From: Gymnopus androsaceus JB14
Lineage: Eukaryota; Basidiomycota; Agaricomycetes; Agaricales; Omphalotaceae
Assembly (NCBI GenBank): GCA_009733575.1
Contig: ML769407.1
Coordinates: 230,616-294,615, forward strand
Length of the DNA stretch: 64,000 nucleotides
Direction of reading: 5' to 3'
Of this stretch, positions 35,856-46,700 are shown piece by piece (positions within the stretch are counted from its first letter, which is position 1; each line of letters begins with the position of its first letter). The notes under the pieces are model-generated. The model had not been told where the DNA came from, ran no database searches, and worked only from the letters and a program-made list of their open reading frames with translations. The translations under genes and the position numbers were made by a program.

Positions 35856-37383
35856 TTAAATATGTGGAATAAGAGTTGTCCAATGAATCGTCGCATAAGC
35901 GTCGAGAGGTAAAGCCCTCAACGCCATCAACGCCTGTACTATTAAAACAAGCCTCGCACAGGCATAAATCACGAGAATTGTCGTCATAAACACTAGCACC
36001 AGAATACCCAACCATTTCGGTGGCTTCCAGTCTGGCAGTGTTTGACACGCTGCAAACAACACTGGAGTTCCGACAACTGCTATTGAGGAGCTTCTCCAAA
36101 GCATTCGCTCAGTGACAGTAGGGAACGGAAAGATCCAGGCAATGCAGTGGATTGCACCAAAGAGGATGCCCGCGCAAAAAGCTAGTATTTGATCCCAAGA
36201 ATGGCGGGATTCCAATACAGTTATTCGTTCGAAGGAGGATACGTTTTTAGCGGACATATCATGGGCAATTTCATCCTCTTCGATTGGACCGATCAGACAC
36301 TCCAAAGCGTAGAGTGATCTAAGGGGAGGATATAGTAAAATGAGGAACATTGCTTGGATTGGACTGTGTTCCGGGTAAGAAGGAAGGAAAGTCAAGTCTG
36401 TACGTCCATAAAAGTTTTTAATGGATCTGAGGGGTTTTTTTTTGGAAAAGGTAGGGCCGTCACTGAAGGGGTTTTTGTTGGAAAAAGCGGGGTCGTGCCA
36501 AACCGTTCGAAGATCTATTATATTTCTTCCATCAGCAAAAGATTGCATTAACGGAAAGGCCTCGTCTGTATGGCCAGAGGTGCCTTCAATAGACTTTTTT
36601 TGTCCAGATGTACCTTGAGATGTCACGGCCGCAGGTCTGTTGGGAGAGCGAGGCTGCTTGTATGTTCGTATGGGACATCCCACCCCCTGTGGCTTATTCC
36701 ACCAACACAAATGAATGATGAAATTCATCGCAGCAAATGCCACTGTCATGATCTCCAGCTCTGTAATAGGGAGTGTCTCTGCATAGCGGGCCAACAGCTG
36801 CACAACGAACCAGGTCGTCTGGCCCACTGCAACAAATTTTGCGAACCCGTCGCTGTGGCTCCGATCCTGAATTTCATTTGCGGATATTCCACCAATAAAA
36901 TCGGCGTAGTTGTCGAATGTTGCTTCCAGTAAGATAAACTTGCGGGGTTGAGAATAGCGCAAGACACATATTGGTTCATCTTCAGTGTCATACAGCATGA
37001 ACCCGCCCATTATAGCGAAGAAACCATGTGTCGTGATCCATCCCCTGTCTTTGTACTCTATGTAATCTGTCAGTGCAACTCGAGAAGAAATTTTAATCGA
37101 TCACTGACTTTTGCTCAGCTTTCGTGCTGCCAACCACTGGCGTGCTGCCCAGAGGACGATAATCTCTGGGACAAGAAGCGTCGAGAGCATGAAGCCCCAG
37201 CTTCCGCAACAGAATGTCCAAAGGGGTCTCATCTGGCGCAGGAAGATTGGGGTGCATCGACACCCAAGTACATGCAAGCAAAACACTGATGCAGCTCCAG
37301 AGAATATGAAGCAAAGTTCGGCAATGTCGCAAATCATTGCAGGTGCCAACGGTCCCGGTGAGGGGGATTGCAGTAGCGTTCAT
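35856..37383 (-). CDS. Agaricomycete multi-pass membrane protein (frameshift in exon 1)
   Basis: Exon 1 starts MNATAIPLTGTVGTCNDLRH with the family's WVSMHPNLPAPDE motif and then DILLRKLG. The next expected segment, FMLSTLLVPEIIVLWAARQW, lies in the +1 frame: an extra C appears in GGGGCTTC (about 37194). After an intron, exon 2 reads GWITTHGFFAIMGGFMLYD and continues 384 codons with LPITELEIMTVAFAAMNFI, HLCWWNKPQGVGCP, several hydrophobic helices (AMFLILLYPPLRSLYALECL; ILAFCAGILFGAIHCIAWIF; ILVLVFMTTILVIYACARL) and the end TTLIPHI. This is a large, functionally uncharacterised basidiomycete family. A short in-gene duplication (GGAAAA/GGGGTTTTT, 36430-36490) encodes PFSDGPTFSKKKP. It is either a pseudogene or a consensus error. 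Confidence 0.72.
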
Positions 37384-38084
37384 GCTGATGGTTAGAGAGT
37401 TGTTCGAAACCGGTGAGTGGGTGAAAGGTAAGGGAAAAGGGAATGGTACCTAGTTTATAACTTTTGACTCTGAGTTGAGGCGCCAACTGCAATGGAAGTT
37501 TTTCTTTAATTCAAGTAGGTTGTACTCTGTTGTACTTAATCAAGTGCCAAAGAGACCAGGGCAACTTCATATCAATGCTCTAGAAAGTACATATGTTCTT
37601 CTGGCTGTTGAAAAGTCGGTGTGCAATCTATCAGTAGTCCAAGAACGTTGCATGGAAATGCACTTACCAGGCACCTATGCGTACGCGTTTTCCATTGGCA
37701 ATGGCTTGGCACTTGAAGCAATCTATCCTAACGCAACAGAAGAGTGAACAATATCCATGGCACCCATGAATGTTGTTGCAATGTCGATTCATTCGGGAGC
37801 AGTCAAAGGCTTTCAAGGGCACGTTGAGGTCGAGAATGTCGACCTTCCGTTCAACACTACTTTAGACTTAGTCAATATAGCCAAATTCGAAGAATAAGGA
37901 TATCTACTTTGCCTTGACTCGGACGAGCTCTCTGGGAGATGATGGTTTACAATAAAGGATGTTCAAGCGCCCAAGCCGGGCGCCTATGCAAACGAATGTA
38001 CAGATAATTTAGAAAGAACGGTATAAAGACTACATAACGTAGATAATCCATATGAATAAAGCATATACGTACTCACTGAGTGCA
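37384..38084. other. Intergenic, one unexplained 90-codon ORF
   Basis: A plus-strand ORF (37475-37747) ends in YAFSIGNGLALEAIYPN and is followed, after a stop, by another short open stretch (37758-37896, MAPMNVVAMSIHSGAVKGFQ). Together they may be exons of a small unknown gene or a relic. No family recognised. Confidence 0.35.
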
Positions 38085-40795
38085 CTAGTACCCCCTTCTC
38101 AGCCTCTCGTTCTCCTCCCTCAACTTCCTATTCTCCTCTCTTAGCTCTTTCAACTCTCCACCATACTCTCCCATCAGTTCCCTCAACTCCTTCTTCCACC
38201 CTCTTCCCATCCTAACCAAAGTCCAAATGCAAACCCATCATCTCCGCGCGAGATTCCTGGTGAAAGTCGTACATCACATCTCGGACGATGTTGCGCAGGA
38301 GATCCTGAGGGGAGGTTCCGCCAGGGGATCCGGGGATGGCATATTTTGTATGGAGATGCGATTGCGATTGCGAATGGCGAACAGGTGACTTATGCCAGGA
38401 CATGGATGCGGAGGCTGACGGACCCCCGGGTCGACGCGGAGAGATTTGCATGGAGAGACTTTCTTCGTGCGCCTGCTGTTTGTTTTCTTTGCCCGAATCG
38501 CCTTCATCGTCCGAACCATCGTCATCTTCAGAAGTTTCCTCCTGATCTTGGAAAAGCACCTTGGCCTTCTCTTTCCCCGTCCTGCCTTTGTTTCCCCGTA
38601 TTGGAACATCGTCATCCATGAGATCGACCTCATCATCGCCAGCCCCCGGTGTACCAAGTTCCACTGATACTCCCCTGCGCCTACTAATAGGCAGCGGTGT
38701 CACAGGATCTGGACGTAGATTGACCGGAGCCTCAATATCAGATAAATCGGGGGACGGAGTACGACTGCTAGAGGAGACGGCAGTTTTACTGCTAAGAGTC
38801 TTTGTCGCGACCTTGGGCTGGCCTTGGGGTCGACCCGAGATGGAAGTCGAGGAAACGGTCCTCGTGCGTGCGGCGTCTGGTCGGATAGGACCCGATCTCG
38901 GGGATAAAAATGGTTTCGTCTTCTTCGAGTCTTTCGGAGCTGCTGGATAGTCTGTTGTCCTAGCTGGCTCCGCTGAAACCGCAGAAGTAGACGATTTTCC
39001 CGCGGTAGATACCGTACGCGTTCGTCGAGGGACCGCTGCTGAATCCTCTTTAAGCTTTTTTGAAGCTGAGGCGGACAGGGGAGAAGGAAATGCTGTTGTC
39101 CTTGAGGTAGACGACACAGTACGCGTCCGTCGAGGGACTACACCATCCTCCTTCTTAGATTGGGAGTACGATGCGGACAAAGGCGAGGCCTGAGAAGGAG
39201 GAGGCCGAAGTCGAGAGGATACAGCTGGCGCATTCCCTGCGTCTCGTTTTCGAGAAGTCGAATTTGAATTCGAAAGAGCAGAAACTTCAAGATGAGTGCG
39301 TGTCGCTTTTACCGGCGTTGATTTAGGATCCTCCTTTGTAGGGGCTCGTAAGGCGCTCAGACTTTCGATTTGTACTATCCATGCATGAGCTTTGAATGAA
39401 ATGCGATCACAAGGGGAAACTCACAAGAAAAATCGTCCTTGAGATTAGGGCTTGTGTTCCTTCCATTATTAGCACCAAGTGGATTCCGCAAAGGCGAAAA
39501 CACTTTCTTCACAGAAGGCTCTTTCCCTTTTCCAAGTGCAGCTGTTGCTGCCACCGCAGGTCCTTTACCTTTCAAAGAAGCTGACACAACACGTCGCGCG
39601 GGCGAAGGTTTGTTTACAGAAGCGATTGTAGCGGATGGTTTGCGCGAGATGGGTTCAGAGCTCTTGGCAGCACTTATCGGCTTGGAAGGCACTTCTGAAA
39701 CGGTTTTGGTCTTGGGCTAGAGAAATGGAATGAATATCGCGAAAACCAAGAAGAAAGTTTACGCGAACCTGGACACTCATGGTTTGCAATCGTGCACCCG
39801 TCTCGCTTAGAACTATGGTCTTGGGAGGTTTATCGAGGGCGCGTAAATCTAAAATTAGGAGTTTGCCGTTTTCTGTTCCGATGTAGATAGCTGGCACCTT
39901 CTTGTGAGAAGGAAAGGGACGCCAGCGGGACCTTTATGTTGATCATTCGAAAGAGGCTGGAGAAGGACTGTTAGTTTCCAGTGGTCATTAAACCCGAAAT
40001 ATAGGCGTACGCTTTCTCCTTATCCAAATCAACTAGCCCAAGAGTGCCTCCGGCTGTGGCTATAGCAACCAAAGTCTTGCTGAAAGGACTACATGCAATC
40101 GCATCGATATGTCCTGACGAAGACGCCTCGTTAAGGGAAATGACCTTGACAGGGCCAGATGGTCGAGATGTATCATAAACCACGAGCTGCTTTCCGATAC
40201 CGAGCAGCAAGCGCGTCCGAGCATGAGGGTGAAATGCGCAGGTTCTGATGGACTGCTGGTCCGATACAGGTAAGCCACGCAAGGCAGTATGCGACGCCAA
40301 TGTAAGATTGTGCACATATACGGCATCGGAAGAGGTGGAAGCGAGTAGAGTGGAATCGTTGGATATAGCAAGAGAGTTTACGGAAGTCTTGTGGGAGGTA
40401 AATGTCTGGGAGATCTTGGCAGCGACTATCGTCGAACCATATTCCAAAACATGGACTTTGTCGCCCGCACTAAGGACGACAGAGGCTTTGTCCTTTAAAA
40501 CGAGGGATGTCACGCATTCCGCGCTGGAAAACAAATCTACAAGGCAATTCGAATCGGCGTCATATTTGTGTATCGTGTGTTCAGAGGCAATGAACAGAAA
40601 TTTGTTATCTGGTGACCATGAGGTGGCAATTGGAGGAGAAAGAAGAGTTAGGCAGGAAGGAAAAGAAGAAGGGGCTTTTTTCAGCGTTGATTGGTCGAGA
40701 ATACTGAGTGCTTCAGTGCTGGCAATTGCGAGCATGGTTGAATGGTTGCGGTTGAGTTCAACCAAAGGACGGGATTTCGGACCGGCATATTCCAA
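38085..40795 (-). CDS. NEDD1-like WD40 protein (gamma-tubulin recruitment), two frame breaks
   Basis: Starts MEYAGPKSRPLVELNRNHST. WD40 blades follow: PPIATSWSPDNKFLFIASE, TSHKTSVNSLAISNDSTLLA, IRTCAFHPHARTRLLLGIGK and GHIDAIACSPFSKTLVAIAT. After an intron comes FRMINIKVPLASLSFSQEGA, then, one frame over, AIYIGTENGKLLILDLRALD; an extra A appears at about 39892. A long Ser/Thr/Arg-rich linker has repeated RRTRTVS boxes. The C-terminus, DLLRNIVRDVMYDFHQESRA followed by EMMGLHLD, resembles the NEDD1 gamma-tubulin-binding helix. The frame then hits a stop, while the coiled coil RMGRGWKKELRELMGEYG to RLRRGY continues in the next frame (extra T in CTTTGG, about 38218). Metazoan and plant NEDD1 recruit the gamma-tubulin ring complex to spindles; the role here is by homology. 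Confidence 0.8.
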
Positions 40796-40883
40796 GTAAT
40801 CACATGGTCGTGTGTTTGCTATCTAATCTAATCATCCTTTGCTCTAAAAAGCTATCATCATCGAGGAGAGCTGTTGCTCGAAG
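40796..40883. promoter_or_regulatory. Compact 88 bp divergent promoter
   Basis: Separates the NEDD1-like start (40795, minus) from the ankyrin/F-box-like start (40884, plus). No TATA box seen. It is the second tight head-to-head arrangement in the window. Confidence 0.55.
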
Positions 40884-41737
40884 ATGGAAGAAAAACTCCA
40901 GCTATCGAGTCTACCTATCGAGGTTCGTCTTCTTCTGTAGCTCAAACATCAAAATTGAACGATATTTTCAAGCTTTTATACGAGATCCAGCTCTACGCTC
41001 TCTCTCATTCTCTTCCACACACATCCCGCCACTTTTACCAGATATTCAAGGATGCTCCGCCTTCCTTTCAAGCTGAATACATTTTCAGGCGTTCTCTCGA
41101 CAGACCCGAATCTTTGTATCTCAAAGCTCTTCGTTATCCGTCATGTTCACTGGAAGTTCTCCAGTTTATCAAGCGGTATGCTGAAAAGCACGCCATAGCT
41201 CCCATCTATTCAGAATTACCAAAACGGTTGTTTCGTGACCTAACTCCTCGAAAGGATGGATCTCATTGGAGCGATCGAGACCATCCGCTTCCTTTCATTC
41301 GCGGTATATACACCACTGGAATTTCACCAGATGTCAATACCAGCTCCGGTTATGCATTAACCAAAGCCGTTCAATCAGGTTTCATACCTCTTGTTCAGCT
41401 TTTACTCGAAAAAGGCGCTTTGCCGGCGCACAAGGACAATCTTACTGTTCGCGTCGCCATTCGGCAGAAAAACCTACAAATGGTGAGGCAGCTAATAGAA
41501 CGCACCGACAGAGTTGATCATGGCCCCAGCAAGGAGAAGAGAAAGTTGGAGATTGAACGCACTGACAGTGTTGATCATGGCCCCAGCAAGAAGAGGAGAA
41601 AGTTGGAGGATAGAGTAACGGTTACGAAGGAAATGTTGAAACTTGCAGTCAAATGCAACGCGCAAGATATTGTGGATTATTTCACAAAGGAGAAGGGATG
41701 TGTCCCAGATTTGCAGACATTGTATCTCATGCATTAG
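40884..41737 (+). CDS. Ankyrin-type protein with F-box-like N-terminus
   Basis: I place the start at MEEKLQLSSLPIE (40884). Removing a 50 bp intron (40923-40972) joins it to LLYEIQLYALSHSLPHTSRH, giving the family's LPxELLYEIxLxALS opening, where the unspliced frame does not fit. The protein (about 268 residues) continues FYQIFKDAPPSFQAEYIFRR and ALRYPSCSLEVLQFI. Ankyrin-like units follow: ALTKAVQSGFIPLVQLLLEKG, VAIRQKNLQMVRQLIE and LKLAVKCNAQDIVDYFTKEKG. Between the last two units a 19-residue block is duplicated in tandem (ERTDRVDHGPSKEKRKLEI / ERTDSVDHGPSKKRRKLED). It contains KKRRK, a possible nuclear localisation signal. This basidiomycete family has no assigned function. Confidence 0.75.
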
Positions 41738-42990
41738 AGTGGGATTTCGTACGTTGGGAAACCTTAGTTTACCCGCAATTTTTTTCTGATTATTTATTCA
41801 TCGCATCCTTTAAAAATGTCTTTAGGTCTACGGGAGCAACCAATCGGTCGGGAATCATTCCTTTTACACGTTTCGAGGACCATTGAAGATGTCTTTAGGC
41901 CTACGGGAGCAACCAATCTGCCGGGAAGCATTCTTTCTACGCGTTTCGAGGAAAGCCTTTCCAATAAAACACCCTGCGCACCTATCCCAGACCTTCACAG
42001 CACACGCCGCCCTCCCCGTCCCATTTAAATTTCGTCATTCTCTCATCATCCTTGGCGAAAAGTGGAACAGCTGTTCACTTCTACCTTCGTCTAATCCTGA
42101 CAATTCAAGTCTTGCTCGAAAATCAAGTAGGATGTGCGCAGATGGATGGCCCTTGTCCGGGGAGGCATTCCTATGCGTCATTGCAGCAAATATGGTTATA
42201 TATCTCGAAGTTGGTGGCGACGCTTGGCGACGGTGGCTCTGATATCAATGATTATGGTATAGAGTATGTAGTGAGTCTGACTTTTCAGTCATACCGCGAA
42301 GTTACGACACTGATACTGATACACGTACTTAAGACAGTGATTTCTCTGCGCTAACAATGGAGTCAAGGGAATGTTCTGGGAAGATTTTTATAAAATGTTT
42401 AGCTGTGCGAAGATGAACGCCACCACTATCTTAATACCTTAATGACTCAAAATGCGGCCAACTGGATTCGAAGAACGGTGGTAACGAGTTTCGTCTTTCT
42501 CGAAATATGAACCCCCAAACCTTACGCTACTTATTCGAAAGCGAGCACTGCAACTCAACAGTTTTGGATCATGTTTACGCACGAAAATAGGCAGGAGCTG
42601 GAAGCTGCTCCATCCCATGTATCAGATGGGGACCTCTACGCTTTTATTCATGTGGCGCAATCGCTCCTGACAAGCCTTGTTCATGCTTGTCGAAAGCTGC
42701 TTGATTATCATGGCATTGGCTGTTCAGTCCACTGCACTCCACTTCTAGAGAGTCATATACTACTAGGACCACAAGAGCATACGCTCGTTATCTCTCCTTC
42801 TTGAACCTTCATACAGACTCACACTAGCAGACAATGCCAACTTGGCGCCCACATTCTTTCAGTACTGCTGTGGTGGTGTTACATTACATCCTTTGTATTG
42901 AAGCCACCATCCGCAATTTCATTATCGGCCTTGGAGCTATCTTCCAAACGGAGCTTGGAGTATAGGGAACAAGTGTACTGGCTGATGCAC
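41738..42990. other. Gene-poor stretch with a tandem repeat
   Basis: No supportable gene. It contains the tandem duplication at 41816-41960 and short ORFs at 42052 and 42571 with no family features. Confidence 0.45.
41816..41961. repeat. Tandem duplication, two 73 bp units
   Basis: ATGTCTTTAGG(T/C)CTACGGGAG at 41816 recurs at 41889, and the rest of each unit is about 85% identical (GGGAA(T/G)CATTC; ACACGTTTCGAGGA versus CTACGCGTTTCGAGGA). The period of 73 is not a multiple of three, so the repeat is not selected as protein. It lies just downstream of the ankyrin gene, which has its own internal tandem duplication. Confidence 0.85.
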
Positions 42991-43776
42991 AACCTAACGC
43001 AACATTAACCCTTAATCTTACCTACAAGGCATATGACAGTATGTTTCTTCTTCTTGTCTGGAACCAATCGTTGACGGCTTACTATGTTATTAATTCTATG
43101 CTCCCTCCTATCAAGCAAACATGTCATTTCCTAATGTCCCTTTTACAGCTAGTATTACATTCCACGGTACCGCAAGCCAGTGTCCGTAATCGTAAAATCC
43201 CGCGTACTAACTTAGTTCATGCACCTCTATAGGCTCCGCGGTATGTGTTTTGTATCACCCTTGATCGTGTTGACTAGCCATTTTTTGGAACTTTCGATAT
43301 GACGTTCTACATGGACGGGGTTCAAGTAAACACCTTCCAGAACTCACCGACCGAGTTCCCGTCTTCGGCTTATCATCTCTTCCTTACCGAAATCATACGC
43401 TCACAATCCAGAACGGAGCGGCGAATGGAACCAACACGCTCATTCTTTTTTATTACATTCTATACACGTACGTGGTCTTTTGACTTATGCGTTAATTCCT
43501 TCTGGATTTGCTTCTTTAGAGCGGATAACGGAATTGCGCCTACTACAAGCACTTCCGAGCCTACGAATACTTCCGCACCGTGTAGTCTTATCCTCAGACT
43601 CCAGTGAAACTCAGCCTTCAGTGTCAGCACCGACTCTGAGCCACGTTGAGGGGTTTCTGGGGCCAGAAATAACTCTCCCTATCGGCGTTTTCATAGTCTG
43701 CGCTGCCTTGATAGCATTTTTACCATGGCGAAGACGTCGGGTTCAGAGACTTGATGCAAAACGTCAACTAAAATAA
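42991..43776 (+). pseudogene. Decayed single-pass membrane protein gene
   Basis: Fragments match the common Agaricomycete type with an extracellular beta-rich region plus one helix. An ASITFHGTA exon after a TTTTACAG acceptor (about 43147) is followed by GTFDMTFYMDGVQVNTFQNS. Next, one frame over, comes NHTLTIQNGAANGTNTLILF (family signature H-T-L-T-I-Q-N-G), then a possible GTACGT intron. After a further frame change comes a Ser/Thr-rich stretch, the helix ITLPIGVFIVCAALIAFL and a basic tail PWRRRRVQRLDAKRQLK. At least two single-base frame breaks (ACCGAAATC near 43392, and near 43580) prevent an intact product. The start could not be placed. Confidence 0.5.
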
Positions 43777-46700
43777 AGCCATCCTGGGTTCTTTACTTTG
43801 GACTCGGAAAATAATCAGATATCACCAATATCTCAGAAGTAAAGAATTAATTCTGTTTCGGGCACCTTCAACTCATCTAGGTCGAGGATTCTCTCGGAAG
43901 GAGACCTCCCGTGTATCATGCTATATCATGACGGACGTTTTTGAGCGATTTTCTACATGGAGCTTCTTTTTTTCTTGATACTTTAAGATAGAAACCCGTT
44001 ACTTCGAGGTCAGTGCTTATTGGAATGTTTGGTTCTATTTTTGGTCGGTCTAATGAGTATTACCAGCTCTTTGGAATATTGTATTCTCGCTGTCCATCTG
44101 TCGATGCTCAACGCTGACCCTACTTGGGATACACGTCAGACTCCTGGAACGTCTTCAGGTATCGGTGACTAGGATGTGCCTTTCGCAGGGGGTCATACTA
44201 GAACCCGACGGCGTTAGGGAAATAATTAGACCTCTGGACCTTTGTCAATGCAAGCTTCTACCGCTCCACCGTGAATTGGGTCCTGCTCTGAATCTCCACG
44301 TTCACTGTGGAACCTAGCAGAATCGACATACATATCTTCAAATAGTACAGGGCATAAGTATAGGCGTCTCCGAAATCTCACAAAAGAACCGAGATCTCCG
44401 TAGGTTTCGTGTCATAAGAAGGTGAAGCCCATACGAAACCTATTCTTTTATTGAAGAAAATTCCTACTCATCAAATCAGGTGTTTGGTGTTGGTTTTTTT
44501 ACGGCGGGGTGCTAGTGGATATTGTACGGCTCCTAGACACGGTTGTTAATGTTAACGAGAAGTCAATCCCGTACCGTGATATTGCTCTTCAGTAGACTTC
44601 TAACGAACGATCTCTCTCCTAGATCGACCGAGGCTAACGTCGCTCCTTTAACAGGGAATATGCTGGCTGCCATTCGGCAATTCAACTTCTTCGAGGAGTT
44701 ACTAGGTAAAACTTGGTTCTTTCAATACTGTCTAGCACTGAACCATTTTCATAAACTTCCATTCAATATTATTTCTATAAGTACATGGGTTTTTCGGTCT
44801 ATTGAACAATGTGCTGAACGATTTGTCCCCTACCTGACGGTGGAACTTAACGATGCCGCTTGACTATCTACTTAACAGCGTGATATTCCGACTCTGACTG
44901 AGAGATTTCGGAGCGCTGAACTTTTGAGCGCTCCGATTTATTGTGTGTAGTCAAAGATGGGATCATTGTTGCGAGATAAGTCAAGTGGAAATAGGGGAAG
45001 GACTCAGCCAGACGTACTCAAAGACAGATTCGACGAACTAATTTGAAAAGTACTTGCTAGTACTTGTCAATGTTTGTTCCTGTAATCGGGTCCGTTCCCG
45101 TCAAAGATCTAAAGGTCCACTTTACTAGTAAAGGAACATACTCTACATCCATTGAAGGAACGATCCTTCGGATATTACTGACCGGCTACAAGAGTCCGAC
45201 TGCAAGAATCAATTATTTCTCAACTGACAACTTTTTCCTTTTCCGCTCAAAACGGCTGAGCAGGGTCAATACTTACAAGTTCAGAATTATTTCTGCGGTA
45301 TAGGTCGGATCAGGAAACATAGGGTATTGTGTGCTGTATACAATTTTAGTGTATCGGGTGAGGGGCCAAGCCTGCAGAACCAAAGTCTAGACCTCGAGAG
45401 CTCCAAAAACAAAGACCAAGTGTACCACTAGGAGCAAGGTGGAGCGCAAAAATATAGCCTGGTACCCAAGCGTTGAGCGCTGGTAGGCGTTGGCCAGACT
45501 ACATCGCTTCACCACGTACGGTTACAATTGTGCGGGAGGGAAGAGGATAGGAGGACCCACTGGCATTTGGCGTATGTATCAAGATCAAGACTCAGAGATA
45601 TAAAGGAAACGTTTAAATAAAGAGCGGTTAACTTTCATCAAGTAATACAACTTGATGGACATCTGGGGCTCCGGCTGCAATTACTGCTTATTTCGAGGAG
45701 AGGAGTGGGAGTGGGACGAGGGGGACCCACTATCACACTTACTGTTCAGGCCATTCTATTACGGACTTGAAACCGAGTCAGTCGAACATATTGAATATCC
45801 GGTTATCTGAGAACGCTACAGAGACGAAAGCAATTGCGAAGTCTGTTCAACTGTTTTTTGTTCAACTGTTTTTTGAAGATGGCCGCTGTCCTCTGGCTGA
45901 TGATCGAAGGCCCGGGGAAGAATTTTAAACACTTGTCCAAGATCAACGCACTTGAGAAGTCCTCCGGCGAGGCAGGGTGAAGTGTATGTATCCCAAAGAG
46001 AAGAAAAAAAACAGCAAATTTGCCGGGAGTCCTTGTCTAGCTGTCACCGCATGGTGGAGTCTGTTCAACTGTTTTTTTCTGTGAAGATAGCTGCTGTCCT
46101 TTGGCTAATACGGTGAACACTGTCTGTTCAATTGTTGCTGTGAAGTGAAGTTCGCCGCCCATTCCTTCAGAGTCAGTGAGGCGCATCGAAGCAAAAAAAG
46201 AAAAGCAGCTGCAAATTAATCGGAGGTGTCATACGCAAAAGATGAGGCTCGGTCATTCCGCACTTTTTGCTATGTAGTATCGGCCTCCTTGAACTTTCTA
46301 CTTCGTAAATCTATGATACTGTAAGTCCATTTCTCAATTATATGCCACATCAAATTACCGCTACATCCTCCAAGAGAAACCAAAACAGCGGCGTCGCCAA
46401 AAATTTAAAAAACAGGCATTGGTCTACATTCTATCCAGCGGACACTGCATAATTGAAACAGGAGATGTTGTTAGATACTCGGAACGAAATGGGCGACCAC
46501 GCATGCTTCGACTTTCCGAGTCTAATACTTATGGTCCTAGTGCCGAGCGGTATGACTTCGGAGCACATTCATTCATTCTACTCATTGTATTCCACACTGG
46601 CATCTCTAGGGTTGTATTGGCTCTGGAAGCAAGTAGTGGCAGGTAAGGGCAGAAGTCGCATCGCGAAAAGGAGGTGTACATGTGGCTGAAGTGGAGCAGC

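Noticed and set aside
46540..46690. Short ORFs within the motif array as possible genes
   Set aside because: No splice context, family resemblance or start context; they change with the degenerate repeat.
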